A DNA stretch of 64,000 nt from Burkholderia cepacia (GCF_001039005.1 NZ_LDWR01000021.1:124001-188000); one strand, 5' to 3'. Positions 35,230 to 44,201 are shown, numbered from the stretch's first letter. The notes: generated by a model not told the origin, from the letters alone. Made by a program: numbers and translations.

Positions 35230-35264
35230 GTTATTTCAGTTATTTCTGTCAAGAGAGAAATAAC
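35230..35264. promoter_or_regulatory. Second copy of the 26-bp operator plus an extra half site
   Basis: GTTATTTCTGT-CAAG-AGAGAAATAAC at 35239-35264 is the same site as 34613-34638 with one mismatch in the right arm. An additional half site GTTATTTC sits directly beside it at 35230-35237. The element lies between the divergent regulator gene and fabV. Confidence 0.8.
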
Positions 35265-35376
35265 CGGACGATCCGGCACCTTCCGGCCGTGCCCGCCCGC
35301 GATCGGCCGCTTCCATTACAATGCGCGGGATTTTTCCGATTTCAGGCCGTTTCTGCCTTTCCAACATGAGGTTTCC

Positions 35377-36579
35377 ATGATCATCAAACCGCGCGTGCGT
35401 GGCTTCATCTGCGTGACGACTCACCCCGTCGGCTGCGAAGCCAACGTCAAGGAACAGATCGACTACGTGACTTCGCACGGCCCGATCGCCAACGGCCCGA
35501 AAAAGGTGCTCGTGATCGGCGCGTCGACCGGCTACGGCCTCGCCGCCCGGATCTCGGCCGCCTTCGGCTCGGGCGCGGACACGCTCGGCGTGTTCTTCGA
35601 GCGCGCCGGCAGCGAAACGAAGCCCGGCACGGCCGGCTGGTACAACAGCGCCGCGTTCGAGAAATTCGCGGCGGAAAAGGGGTTCTATGCGCGCAGCATC
35701 AACGGCGACGCATTCTCCGACAAGGTCAAGCAGGTCACGATCGACACCATCAAGCAGGATCTCGGCAAGGTCGATCTCGTCGTCTACAGCCTCGCGGCAC
35801 CGCGCCGCACGCATCCGAAGACGGGCGAAACCATCAGCTCGACGCTCAAGCCGATCGGCAAGGCGGTCACGTTCCGCGGCCTCGACACCGACAAGGAAGT
35901 GATCCGCGACGTCGCGCTCGAACCGGCGACGCAGGAAGAGATCGACGGCACCGTCGCCGTGATGGGCGGCGAGGACTGGCAGATGTGGATCGACGCGCTC
36001 GATGAAGCCGGCGTGCTGGCCGACGGCGCGAAGACGACCGCGTTCACGTATCTCGGCGAGCAGATCACGCACGACATCTACTGGAACGGCTCGATCGGCG
36101 AAGCGAAGAAGGATCTCGACAAGAAGGTGCTGTCGATCCGCGACAAGCTGGCCGCGCACGGCGGCGATGCCCGCGTGTCGGTGCTGAAGGCCGTCGTCAC
36201 GCAGGCGAGCTCGGCGATCCCGATGATGCCGCTCTACCTGTCGCTGCTGTTCAAGGTGATGAAGGAAACCGGCACGCACGAAGGCTGCATCGAACAGGTG
36301 TACGGGCTCCTCAAGGACAGCCTGTACGGCGCGACGCCGCACGTCGACGAAGAAGGCCGCCTGCGCGCGGACTACAAGGAACTCGATCCGCAGGTGCAGG
36401 GGAAGGTCGTCGCGCAGTGGGATCACGTGACGAACGAGAACCTGTACGAACTGACCGACTTCGCCGGCTACAAGACCGACTTCCTGCGGCTGTTCGGCTT
36501 CGAGATCGCCGGCGTCGACTACGACGCGGACGTGAACCCGGATGTGAAGATCCCGGGCATCATCGACACGACGGCCTGA
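35377..36579 (+). CDS. fabV: Enoyl-ACP/CoA reductase FabV, 400 aa
   Basis: ATG at 35377 gives the standard FabV length. The cofactor loop GASTGYG lies at residues 48-54 and the catalytic Y-x8-K pair falls at Tyr235 and Lys244 ([12 protein letters not shown]), the positions reported for Burkholderia FabV. The enzyme uses NADH to reduce the trans-2 double bond in the last step of the fatty acid elongation cycle and is poorly inhibited by triclosan. It is a single gene, divergent from the GbsR/MarR regulator, whose operator lies about 110 bases upstream. Confidence 0.95.
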   Translation: MIIKPRVRGFICVTTHPVGCEANVKEQIDYVTSHGPIANGPKKVLVIGASTGYGLAARISAAFGSGADTLGVFFERAGSETKPGTAGWYNSAAFEKFAAEKGFYARSINGDAFSDKVKQVTIDTIKQDLGKVDLVVYSLAAPRRTHPKTGETISSTLKPIGKAVTFRGLDTDKEVIRDVALEPATQEEIDGTVAVMGGEDWQMWIDALDEAGVLADGAKTTAFTYLGEQITHDIYWNGSIGEAKKDLDKKVLSIRDKLAAHGGDARVSVLKAVVTQASSAIPMMPLYLSLLFKVMKETGTHEGCIEQVYGLLKDSLYGATPHVDEEGRLRADYKELDPQVQGKVVAQWDHVTNENLYELTDFAGYKTDFLRLFGFEIAGVDYDADVNPDVKIPGIIDTTA

Positions 36580-36593
36580 TGGCCTGAGGACCG

Positions 36594-36625
36594 GGCCCGC
36601 CGCGCGCGAACGCGGGCGGCGGGCC
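36594..36625. terminator. Hairpin between fabV and the convergent SDR gene
   Basis: GGCCCGCCG and CGGCGGGCC, a perfect 9-bp stem with a G/C-rich 14-base loop between two convergent genes; no T run. Confidence 0.5.
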
Positions 36626-36641
36626 GTGCCTCCCGGCGGCG

Positions 36642-37346
36642 TCAGCGCGGCGCCGGCGCTTCCAGATAGACACCCGCCGACAGCGTGGCCTTCACTTGCC
36701 GCGTGAACTCGTCGGTGGACACTTCCTCCGCACCCGCTTCGATGGCCTCGTAGGCCTGGCGCACGACGTCGGCCGGCGTTGCCTTCGGCACGTCGAGGCC
36801 GCGCGTCAGATCGGTGTCGATGAAACCGGCATGCAGCCCGACGACCTGCGTGTGCTGTTCGCGCAGCGAATGGCGCAGGCCGTTGGTCAGCGCCCACGCG
36901 GCCGATTTCGACACGCCGTAGCCCGACAGGATCGGCCGGTTCACCCAGCTCGCGACGGACAGCACGTTCAGGATCGCGCCGCCGCCATGGCCGGCGAGGG
37001 TGCCCGCAAACGCCCGCGACATCGCCAGCATCCCGAACACATTGGTTTCCAGGTGATCGCGCAACGCGTCGAGCGCACCGTCGTCCGTCAGGCTGCCGAA
37101 CCGCGCGATGCCGGCGTTGTTGATCAGCAGCGTGACGTCGCGCGCCGCGTCGGCAGCCGCGGCAACGGCCGCCGGATCGGTCACGTCGAGCTTCACGGGC
37201 ACGACGCCCGGCAGCGTCACGGTGGCCGGATCGCGCGCCGCCGCATAAACCTTCCGTGCGCCTCTTTCGAGCGCCTGCTTCGCGAACTCGAGCCCGAGCC
37301 CGCGGTTCGCGCCCGTCACGAAAACGACTGCACCTTCGATCTTCAT
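36642..37346 (-). CDS. Short-chain dehydrogenase/reductase, 234 aa
   Basis: Classical SDR: cofactor loop TGANRGLG at residues 11-18, NNAG in the LLINNAGIARFG segment, catalytic Ser in NVLSVASW, and Y-x-x-x-K in SGYGVSKSAAW. The C-terminal half is short, as in the CsgA-like/YciK-like group. Substrate unknown. It is divergent from a TetR-family regulator, and the intergenic region holds two nearly identical 18-bp operator-like sites, so the TetR protein probably represses this gene. Confidence 0.88.
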   Translation of the reverse strand: MKIEGAVVFVTGANRGLGLEFAKQALERGARKVYAAARDPATVTLPGVVPVKLDVTDPAAVAAAADAARDVTLLINNAGIARFGSLTDDGALDALRDHLETNVFGMLAMSRAFAGTLAGHGGGAILNVLSVASWVNRPILSGYGVSKSAAWALTNGLRHSLREQHTQVVGLHAGFIDTDLTRGLDVPKATPADVVRQAYEAIEAGAEEVSTDEFTRQVKATLSAGVYLEAPAPR

Positions 37347-37574
37347 GATCCTTCCTTTCGCATGATGAATCGCATGCGCGCCGGCTCGCCGCGCGCGTGA
37401 AATCCGGTGAAAAAACAGGCTGCCATTGCATGGCGTATCGAACCGTTGCGCCCCGGTGGCGGACGGTGATCCGTCCGCTGCCCGCCTCCCAGCGGCGCCA
37501 AAGACGCCGACCGATTTCCATCCGTGCTCCGGCAGTCGCTTCGCGCCGCCCGCCAAGTCGGCTACACTGGATAT

Positions 37575-37592
37575 CAATGTCGATCACCATTG
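37575..37592. promoter_or_regulatory. TetR-type operator, copy 1
   Basis: CAATGTCGATCACCATTG, an imperfect 18-bp palindrome with CAATG...CATTG arms, in the SDR-TetR intergenic region (37347-37690, which holds no gene). It matches copy 2 at 17 of 18 positions when one is inverted. Confidence 0.75.
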
Positions 37593-37630
37593 TCTTTGCG
37601 GTGCATTGTGTTCGCGCGACTCGACCATGT

Positions 37631-37648
37631 CAATGGCGATCGACATTG
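37631..37648. promoter_or_regulatory. TetR-type operator, copy 2 (inverted)
   Basis: CAATGGCGATCGACATTG. Its reverse complement differs from copy 1 at one base. Centre-to-centre spacing is 56 bases. It lies 42 bases before the TetR start codon, so the protein should repress its own gene. Confidence 0.75.
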
Positions 37649-37690
37649 TGTTTTTCAATCGACGCGATCAGCAGAATCAGGGAGGGATCG

Positions 37691-38275
37691 ATGGGCGTGT
37701 CAAGACAGCAGGCTGCCGAGAACCGGAGCGCGATCGTCGCGGCCGCCGAGCGGCTGTTCCGCGTGCGCGGCGTCGACGCCGTGGGGTTGACCGAGCTGAT
37801 GAAGGAAGCCGGTTTCACGCAGGGCGGCTTCTACAACCACTTCAAGTCGAAGGATGCGCTGGTCGCCGCGGTGATGGAAAAGGCGATGCAGGACCGCGCC
37901 GATTCGCCGAACGCCGGCAGTGTCGCTGCGCAGGTGGCGTCCTATCTGTCGGCCTCGCATCGCGACAACGTCGAGGCCGGGTGCCCGCTGTCGGGCTTCG
38001 CGGGCGACGCGCCGCGACTGACCGATGCGGCGCGCGCGTGCTACGCGCACGGCGTCGCCACGTATCTCGACCGGCTGGAGCGGATGGTGGCCACGGACGG
38101 CGCGACGCCGGCGCAGACGCGCCGCGACGCGCTCGCGGTCTTCAGCCAGATGGTCGGCGCGCTGGTGCTGTCGCGCGCGATCGCCGGCACCGATCCCGCG
38201 CTGGCTGACGAGATCCTCGACGCGGGACGGGATACGCTCACGGGCACACGCGCCGATCCGGTCGCACCGGCGTAA
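37691..38275 (+). CDS. TetR/AcrR family transcriptional regulator, 194 aa
   Basis: ATG at 37691 follows GGAGGG. The N-terminal HTH reads NRSAIVAAAERLFRVRGVDAVGLTELMKEAGFTQGGFYNHFKSKDALV, the common opening of the group that controls NAD(P)-dependent oxidoreductase genes. The C-terminal ligand domain contains a cysteine in EAGCPLSGFAGD and another at ARACYAHG. It is divergent from an SDR gene with shared operators. The ligand is unknown; the cysteines could allow redox or electrophile sensing. Confidence 0.9.
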   Translation: MGVSRQQAAENRSAIVAAAERLFRVRGVDAVGLTELMKEAGFTQGGFYNHFKSKDALVAAVMEKAMQDRADSPNAGSVAAQVASYLSASHRDNVEAGCPLSGFAGDAPRLTDAARACYAHGVATYLDRLERMVATDGATPAQTRRDALAVFSQMVGALVLSRAIAGTDPALADEILDAGRDTLTGTRADPVAPA

Positions 38276-38308
38276 CGGTGCGCGCGGTGGCGCGCCGCCC
38301 TTGCCGCG

Positions 38309-38887
38309 CTATTCGACCGCCCGCGCGGCATCCCACAGCGGCTGCCCGCCCAGCGCCGCATGCCACGTGTCGAAACGCGTGCGCCACGCTTCGAACGGCT
38401 CGGTCAGCGGATGGCGCGGATCTTCGCTGAGCGAATACGCCATCCCTTCGATCAGCCAGCGCGGCTTGGTCACGACGGCCAGGTTACCGAGCACTTCCGC
38501 CTGGCGGTGATGGATCAGTTCATGCGCGAGAAAGTAGGTCTGCCAGCCGCGCGGCGCGATGACCACGCCGAAATTCCCGAGCGTCAGCGCCGCGCGCGTG
38601 CCGAGGCCGAATGCGTCGGCGCACGCGCGCGTCGAGCAGAACACGACGCGCGGCGCATCGCGGAACGCACCGACGGCCGCCGCCGCGCGCGCAGAGCCGT
38701 CGCGATAAAGCTGCTGCGCGTCGCCGAGCTTCGCGGCATCGTCCGTGCAGATGTCGGCGCTCGGGCAGGACACGCCGGGGATCAGTGCGGGCGCGACGAC
38801 GCGCAGCGGCTTGACGAGCGCATACGCGGCAATCGGCAGCGCGACGAGCAGCCCCGTGAGGGCGAAAGCGACGTGGGAGCGTTTCAT
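38309..38887 (-). CDS. Membrane-anchored HExxH (gluzincin-like) protein, 192 aa
   Basis: ATG at 38887 gives an N-terminal helix (HVAFALTGLLVALPIAAYAL) acting as signal anchor. The mature part has HELIHHRQAE (His122, Glu123, His126) with a third zinc ligand candidate Glu147 in WLIEGMAYSLSED. Cysteines occur in SCPSADICTD and FCSTRACAD, suggesting two disulfides in the periplasm. The pattern fits a small predicted zinc peptidase, but no known family was recognised; it could also be a non-peptidase member of that fold. It stands alone between TetR and a DMT transporter gene. Confidence 0.72.
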   Translation of the reverse strand: MKRSHVAFALTGLLVALPIAAYALVKPLRVVAPALIPGVSCPSADICTDDAAKLGDAQQLYRDGSARAAAAVGAFRDAPRVVFCSTRACADAFGLGTRAALTLGNFGVVIAPRGWQTYFLAHELIHHRQAEVLGNLAVVTKPRWLIEGMAYSLSEDPRHPLTEPFEAWRTRFDTWHAALGGQPLWDAARAVE

Positions 38888-39163
38888 CGAGGCGGCGGTT
38901 CCGTGGCGTTCCGTTGGAGTCTTCCTGCGTGAATATATCGGACCGGCGACATCCCCGACCCTGCTTTTCGCTCCGGCCGCCTGCCGGCGCTTATTGCGAC
39001 CGGGGAGACGTCCTGACGCTCGCCGCCACGGCCCATCATCCCGCCTCAATAAAGACTTTTTACGACCTAATCGCGCTCGAATAATATATTGGACGCATGA
39101 CTGAGCACGCCGCATTCTTGCCACCTATCGGCTCGCAACGGCCGCACGGCAAGGACAAAGGTC

Positions 39164-40081
39164 ATGAACAGGAACGAACGGCTCGCGGGCATCGGCTACG
39201 GATTGCTGGCAGCGCTCATCTGGGGCGGTTTTCCGGTCGTCACGCGCATCGGCGTCACGCACGCGGCCCTCGACGCGTACGACATCGCGTTCATCCGCTT
39301 CATCGTATCGGGCACGCTGCTGCTGCCCATCGTGCTGCGTCGCGGCCTCGGCACGCTGCGCCCGGCATCGGTCGGGCTGATGGTGATCGGCGCGGGCGCG
39401 CCCTACATCCTGACCGTCGCGGCGGCATTGAGCCGCGCGCCGGTCGGCTATTTCGCGCTGACGCCGGGCAGCATGATCGCGTTCACGGCCATCCTCGGCC
39501 GGCAGGTCGCGCACGAGCGGCTGTCCGCCGCGCAGGCCGCCGGCATCGGCACGATCCTGGCCGGCATCGCGCTGACCGCGTCCGACGCGCTGCACGGCGC
39601 GATCGGGCTGCCGGCCCTCGCGCTGTTCGTGCTCGGCGGCCTGCTGTGGGCCGTCTATAACGTCACGACGAAGCGCGCCGCCACCGGCGCGCTGCACGCA
39701 ACGGCCGTCGTGTCGGTCGGCTCCGCGGTGCTCTACTGCCCGCTCTATCTGGCCGTGCGCGGCGCCGCCGTGCTGCAGGCGCCCGTCGCGGCCATCACCA
39801 CGCAGGCGATCTTCCAGGGCGTGCTGATGTCGGTGCTGGCGCTCTACTGCTTCAGCCAGGCCGTCGTCGCGCTCGGCCCGGCGATCGGTGCGACCTTCGC
39901 CGCGTTGATGCCGCTTCTCGCCACGCTCGAAGCCATGCTGCTGCTCGGCGAACGGCCGCATGCGCCGGCGCTCGCCGGCATCGCGATCGTCACGGCCGGC
40001 ATGGCCGTCAGCCTCGCCAATCGGTGGCGCGCGGGAGAACGGCCGGCCATCCGGCGGCCGAACTCCGCCGCGCCTGGCTGA
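39164..40081 (+). CDS. DMT superfamily transporter (EamA type), 305 aa
   Basis: Ten hydrophobic helices in two homologous five-helix halves. The first EamA repeat opens RLAGIGYGLLAALIWGGFPVVTRIGV and the second PALALFVLGGLLWAVYNVTTKRAA. The second ends with GPAIGATFAALMPLLATLEAMLLLGERP, the usual last motif. Exporters of this type handle amino acids or metabolites. The ORF begins at ATG 39164, just after GACAAAGGTC. An A/T-rich promoter-like patch lies at 39083-39095 (AATAATATATT). Confidence 0.9.
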   Translation: MNRNERLAGIGYGLLAALIWGGFPVVTRIGVTHAALDAYDIAFIRFIVSGTLLLPIVLRRGLGTLRPASVGLMVIGAGAPYILTVAAALSRAPVGYFALTPGSMIAFTAILGRQVAHERLSAAQAAGIGTILAGIALTASDALHGAIGLPALALFVLGGLLWAVYNVTTKRAATGALHATAVVSVGSAVLYCPLYLAVRGAAVLQAPVAAITTQAIFQGVLMSVLALYCFSQAVVALGPAIGATFAALMPLLATLEAMLLLGERPHAPALAGIAIVTAGMAVSLANRWRAGERPAIRRPNSAAPG

Positions 40082-40096
40082 AACGGGCGACGCACG

Positions 40097-40882
40097 TCAC
40101 GCGGCGTGCTCCGGGCGCGTGCCGCCGGCACCCGTCTCCCAGCGGCTCCAGCGAATGCCCAGCCACAGGAGCGCGGCGCTGCATGCGCACAGGATCGCCT
40201 CGATCAGCACGGTATCAACGTGCCAGTACCGCGACAGCAGCACGGCGACGAGGTCGAACAGGAAATGGAACGCGATCGCATACACGAGCCAGCGCTTCGT
40301 GCCGCGCTCGAACGCCTGCAGCACGATCAGCGACAAGCCGACATGCGCAGCCAACGCACTCGCGCGTTCGAACAGCGCGAGAAACGGCGACACGAGCGTC
40401 ATGCCCGTGAACTGCGACCCGATCAGCGACTGCACGCCGGCAGGCACGACGACGCCTGCGTGCGCGAGCAGGTAACCCGTGCCGAGCACGAGAAACCCGA
40501 CGCCGACGAGCAGCATCGCCTCCAGCCCGCCATGCCCGAGCCCGAGCATCACGGCCGTCTGCGCGTCGCGCCGCTTCGGCAGCAGATACCGGAATGCGAC
40601 CCAGCGCCCGCATTCCTCGAAGAGCCCTGCCGTCAACGCCGCGAACACGAGCATCGGCAGATGCCAGCGCGGGTCGGTCCCGAGCCAGTGGAACAGCGGC
40701 GCCTGCCACGACAGGCGCAACACCGGCTGGAACACGAAGAACGTCAGCATGCCGTAGCAAAACACACGCAACGGCACCTGCGTGCGCCGTCGCCACGCAG
40801 CCGCGAGCAACACCGGAGCGAGCAGCGCGACGACACCGGCCACGAGCGTGGCGAACAGGAGCGCCGGGGTGACGGGATGCAT
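40097..40882 (-). CDS. YhfC-family intramembrane glutamic-type protease, 261 aa
   Basis: Seven to eight hydrophobic helices. The catalytic candidates of the CAAX/YhfC clan are visible: EECGRWVAFR near residue 89 (E-E-x-x-R), GLGHGGLEAMLL near residue 114, and FHFLFDL near residue 205. Members cleave membrane-embedded substrates or are involved in bacteriocin immunity and stress. Substrate unknown. The gene lies 11 bases after the GNAT gene stop and may be cotranscribed with it. Confidence 0.82.
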   Translation of the reverse strand: MHPVTPALLFATLVAGVVALLAPVLLAAAWRRRTQVPLRVFCYGMLTFFVFQPVLRLSWQAPLFHWLGTDPRWHLPMLVFAALTAGLFEECGRWVAFRYLLPKRRDAQTAVMLGLGHGGLEAMLLVGVGFLVLGTGYLLAHAGVVVPAGVQSLIGSQFTGMTLVSPFLALFERASALAAHVGLSLIVLQAFERGTKRWLVYAIAFHFLFDLVAVLLSRYWHVDTVLIEAILCACSAALLWLGIRWSRWETGAGGTRPEHAA

Positions 40883-40893
40883 GACGCCCGCCG

Positions 40894-41424
40894 CTATGCG
40901 AGCTGCTTATGGAAGAACGTCGTCGCGCAGAGCGCGCCGTCGGGCATCAGCGCAAAGTTCGGCACGACGCCGACGCGCTGCCAGCCGGCCCGCTCGTAAA
41001 GCCGCTCGGCGTCGCCGCCCGTCACGGTGTCGAGCACGAGCACGGTCTTGCCGGCGTCGCGCGCGGCCGCGTCGGCTGCCGCCATCAGCTGCGCGGCGAC
41101 GCCCTGCCGGCGCGCGTGCCGCGATACGAGCATCTTCGCGATATCGGCGCGATGCGGCTGGTTCTCGGGCTGCGCGGTCACGACCTGCACGGTGCCGACG
41201 ATCCGGCCGGCCGCGTCCTCGGCGACGAGCAGGATGCGCTCGCCGTTCCGGACGCCCTCGACCACGTGCGTCCAGAACGCGATGGCGGTCGGCCGCTCGA
41301 TCGGCAACATGAAACTGACGGATGCGCCGCCCTCGACGCAGTCGATCAGCACATCGGCCAGCGCGTCGACGCAGGCGCTCGCATCGCTGGCGCCGACGCG
41401 GCGGACGGTAACGGGTTCGGTCAT
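40894..41424 (-). CDS. GNAT family N-acetyltransferase, 176 aa
   Basis: The acetyl-CoA loop is RHARRQGVAAQLM (about residues 102-114, matching Q/R-x-x-G-x-G/A), preceded by the strand ADIAKMLVS and followed by VLDTVTGGDAERLYERAGWQRVGVVPNFALMPDG. The latter resembles tabtoxin resistance and other small-molecule acetyltransferases. The acceptor is not known. It is probably cotranscribed with the YhfC gene, from which it is separated by 11 bases. Confidence 0.88.
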   Translation of the reverse strand: MTEPVTVRRVGASDASACVDALADVLIDCVEGGASVSFMLPIERPTAIAFWTHVVEGVRNGERILLVAEDAAGRIVGTVQVVTAQPENQPHRADIAKMLVSRHARRQGVAAQLMAAADAAARDAGKTVLVLDTVTGGDAERLYERAGWQRVGVVPNFALMPDGALCATTFFHKQLA

Positions 41425-41617
41425 GCTATCTCCGGTAATCAGGCGTGCCGCACCGCGTGAGCGCGGCGTGCGCCTGGATCGAAACGAACACCGGCCGATC
41501 GTCGCGGCTCACGCAACGGCGGCAGGCTTTCGGCAACGCGGCGCCCGGTCGGCGCGCGTTACCGCCCCATCATCGTACGCGACGAAAAATCCCGCTGCAT
41601 CGCCTATACTTAGCCGA

Positions 41618-41983
41618 ATGGATAACCTTCAACCCGGCATCAGCGACGTCTTCCATGCACTCGCCGATCCGACGCGCTGCGCGATCGTCAGCGCGCTCGG
41701 CCAGGGCGAGCGGACCGTCTCCGCGCTGGCCGCGCCGTTCGACATGGCGCTGCCGTCGTTCATGAAGCATGTCGCGGTACTCGAGCGCAGCGGCCTCGTC
41801 CAGACCCGCAAAACCGGCCGCTCGCGCACCTGCGCGCTGGTCGGCAGCCGGCTGACGGAGGCCGAGCAATGGCTCGCCGCGCAGCGCGCGCTGTGGGAAG
41901 CGCGATCCGATCGACTCGTCGAATTCGTCGAACGCCGTCATCAGGAGGAGCAAGATGTCAGCAAGCCACGTCGAACCCGCTGA
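41618..41983 (+). CDS. ArsR-type HTH regulator, 121 aa
   Basis: ATG at 41618 begins MDNLQPGISDVFHALADPTRCAIVSAL, the standard SdpR/ArsR opening, with recognition helix in LAAPFDMALPSFMKHVAVLERSGLVQTRKTGRSR. There is no metal-binding cysteine pair, so it belongs to the group that pairs with AHSA1 (SRPBCC) proteins. Indeed its last 29 bases overlap the start of the AHSA1 gene in another frame, showing translational coupling. Confidence 0.9.
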   Translation: MDNLQPGISDVFHALADPTRCAIVSALGQGERTVSALAAPFDMALPSFMKHVAVLERSGLVQTRKTGRSRTCALVGSRLTEAEQWLAAQRALWEARSDRLVEFVERRHQEEQDVSKPRRTR

Positions 41984-42440
41984 AGCCCACGATCTCGTGA
42001 TCACGCGCACGCTGCGCGCGCCGCGCCACGCGCTGTGGCGTGCCTGGACCAACCCCGAACTTCTGAAGGAATGGTGGTGCCCGAAACCGTGGACCACCGA
42101 AGTGCGCGCGTTCGACCTGCGTCCGGGCGGCGCTTTCCACACGTTCATGCGCGGCCCCGATGGCGGCACGAGCGACAATCCCGGCTGCTTCGTCGAAATC
42201 GTGCCGGAGTCGCGCATCGCGTTCACGTCGATGCTCGCCGGCGGCTGGCGGCCGCAGGTGCCGTGGATGGGCTTCACGGCGATCATCACGATGGCCGACG
42301 ACGAAGCGGGCAGCCGCTACGAGGCGCGCGTGATGCATCCGGATGCCGCGACGCGCGAGCGCCACGAAGCGCTCGGCTTCTTCGAGGGCTGGAACACCTG
42401 CATCACGCAGCTCGACGCGTTCGCAGCCGCGCTGCGCTGA
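41955..42440 (+). CDS. SRPBCC/AHSA1 domain protein, 161 aa
   Basis: AHSA1-like fold: DLVITRTLRAPRHALWRAWTNPELLKEWWCPKPWT, then LRPGGAFHTFMRGPDG, CFVEIVPESRIAFT, and the closing helix GFFEGWNTCITQLDAF. The hydrophobic cavity of this family binds small lipophilic ligands. The preceding ArsR protein is likely regulated together with it. AGGAGGA (41942-41948) precedes the start inside the ArsR gene. Confidence 0.9.
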   Translation: MSASHVEPAEAHDLVITRTLRAPRHALWRAWTNPELLKEWWCPKPWTTEVRAFDLRPGGAFHTFMRGPDGGTSDNPGCFVEIVPESRIAFTSMLAGGWRPQVPWMGFTAIITMADDEAGSRYEARVMHPDAATRERHEALGFFEGWNTCITQLDAFAAALR

Positions 42441-42565
42441 ACGCGGGCGAGTGCACGTGCGCGGTCATTGCGTGCCGCCCCGCCCGCGCCTACGATTCCT
42501 GAAGGAAGCGCGACGACACGCCGGCATCCGGCGTGCACCGTCGCGCGCGCTCCGCGGGAGGCGAC

Positions 42566-43042
42566 ATGTTGCACACGCACACGCATTCGACCCGGGTCAG
42601 CCGGCACCTGAACGCCCCGCGCGGGCGCGTCTACCGCGCGCTGCTCGATCCGCACGCGGTCGAGCAATGGAAGGTTCCCGACGGCATGACGTGCCGTGTA
42701 GACGCGTTCGATGCACGCGAGGGCGGCGCGCTGCGCGTGTCGCTGAGCTACGACACGCCGGCGGCCGGCACCGGCAAAACCACCACGCACACCGATACCT
42801 ATCACGGCCGCTTCGTCACGCTCGTGCCGGACGAGCGGATCGTCGAGATCGACGTGTTCGAGACCGACGATCCGATGCTGCGCGGCGCCATGACGATCAC
42901 GATCACGCTGTCCGACGAAGCGGGCGGCACGCGCGTGGACGCCGTGCACGACGGGGTGCCGCCCGGCGTACCGGCCGCCGACAACGAGACCGGCTGGCGC
43001 ATGGCGCTGGCGAAGCTCGCGGCGCTGGTGGAAGCCGGGTGA
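42566..43042 (+). CDS. Second SRPBCC/AHSA1 domain protein, 158 aa
   Basis: ATG at 42566 follows GGGAGG. The same fold is seen: RVSRHLNAPRGRVYRALLDPHAVEQWKVPDGM, EGGALRVSLSYDT, RFVTLVPDERIVEIDVFET, and the C-terminal helix NETGWRMALAKLAALVEAG. The N terminus carries an unusual HTHTHST stretch. It lies 125 bases behind the first AHSA1 gene and may belong to the same transcript; ligand unknown. Confidence 0.88.
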   Translation: MLHTHTHSTRVSRHLNAPRGRVYRALLDPHAVEQWKVPDGMTCRVDAFDAREGGALRVSLSYDTPAAGTGKTTTHTDTYHGRFVTLVPDERIVEIDVFETDDPMLRGAMTITITLSDEAGGTRVDAVHDGVPPGVPAADNETGWRMALAKLAALVEAG

Positions 43043-43069
43043 GCACGCACCAGCCTGTCGCGATACGCG

Positions 43070-44200
43070 TCAACCGAGCCGGTAGGCGCGCGTGACCGTG
43101 CCCCGGAACAGCGCGTCGCGCTCGTCCGGGCTCGCATGCGCGGTCAGCCGCTTGAACACATTCCAGCCGTTCACGTACGAATACGAGCCCTTGTCGACCG
43201 GGAAATTGCTCTCGAACATGCAGCGCTCGGCGCCGAACGCCTCGATGCAGGTCAGCATCCACGGCTTCCACGCGTCGGCGAGCTGCACCGAAGACGGCGG
43301 CCGCGCGCCCTTGTCGAAATCGAAGCCGTTGATACGCATCCCGAGCCCGCCGACCTTCACGTACACGTTCGGCAGCCGCGCGAGCGCGCGCATCGACGCC
43401 GACCAGCGTTCGAACACCTCCGGCCGCCGGTCCGCATAGCTCGCGATCCGCACGACGCCGCCGCAGTGATTGACGATGATCCGCGTATCGGGGTTGGCCT
43501 TCGCGAGATCGAACAGTTCGGGCAGTTGCGGAAAGAACAGCCACGCGTCATACGACAGCCCGAGCGGCGCGAGCTGCGCGACGCCGGCCCGGTACGCGGG
43601 ATCGAGCAGCAGCCCGCGCGGCACCGCCGACAGCGGATTGGCGAGCGTCGGATCGGCGTCCCACGTGGTCAGGTGCCGAACCCCGCGAAACCGCCCGCGC
43701 CCCGCTTCGAGATGCGCTTCCAGCACCTCGCGCACACGTTCGCCGCGGCGCAGGTCCGCGTGGCCGACGATGCCTTTCGCGACGGCCGGATGGCCATGCT
43801 GGAGCGGCTCGGTCACGCCGGCGACATAGGCCGTCTCGCCCACCGGCTTCAGTTCGGCCGGGCCGGCATCGCGATAGCGCGTCTGCGCCTGCATGTAGAC
43901 GGACGCCTGGATGTTGTGGCCCGACCGCGCGTCCTGCAGATAATCGTCGAGCATGTAGATCCAGCCCGGCCGCTCATAGAAGTGATGGTGCGCGTCGACG
44001 ATCGGCAGGTCGGGCTCGAGCGCGGGTTCGAGCGCCGACGCGAGCCAGTCGGGGCGGACCGCGAGATAGTTGCCTTGCGTGGTCATGCGGGAAGCTCCAT
44101 CGTGGGCCGGTGCGTGCGTATCGACGCACGCGGGCAGCGCGAGCGACGCGGCGGCCGCGCCGAGCAGCCGGCGCCGCTTGATCGAAATCGTCGTGTCCAT
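43070..44200 (-). CDS. Exported amidohydrolase-family lactonase-like hydrolase, 376 aa
   Basis: ATG at 44200 is separated by one base from the MFS stop, and the N terminus SIKRRRLLGAAAASLALPACV combines twin arginines with a lipobox-like LPAC. An ATG at 44086 would give a cytosolic version starting MTTQGNYLAVRPDW. The TIM-barrel domain shows IVDAHHHFYERPG, then RFRGVRHLTTWD, IIVNHCGGV and CMFESNFPVDKGS, the COG3618 pattern of fucono/rhamnonolactonases and 2-pyrone-4,6-dicarboxylate lactonase. It probably opens a lactone and is part of the operon 47868-43070. Confidence 0.83.
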   Translation of the reverse strand: MDTTISIKRRRLLGAAAASLALPACVDTHAPAHDGASRMTTQGNYLAVRPDWLASALEPALEPDLPIVDAHHHFYERPGWIYMLDDYLQDARSGHNIQASVYMQAQTRYRDAGPAELKPVGETAYVAGVTEPLQHGHPAVAKGIVGHADLRRGERVREVLEAHLEAGRGRFRGVRHLTTWDADPTLANPLSAVPRGLLLDPAYRAGVAQLAPLGLSYDAWLFFPQLPELFDLAKANPDTRIIVNHCGGVVRIASYADRRPEVFERWSASMRALARLPNVYVKVGGLGMRINGFDFDKGARPPSSVQLADAWKPWMLTCIEAFGAERCMFESNFPVDKGSYSYVNGWNVFKRLTAHASPDERDALFRGTVTRAYRLG

Positions 44201-44201
44201 G

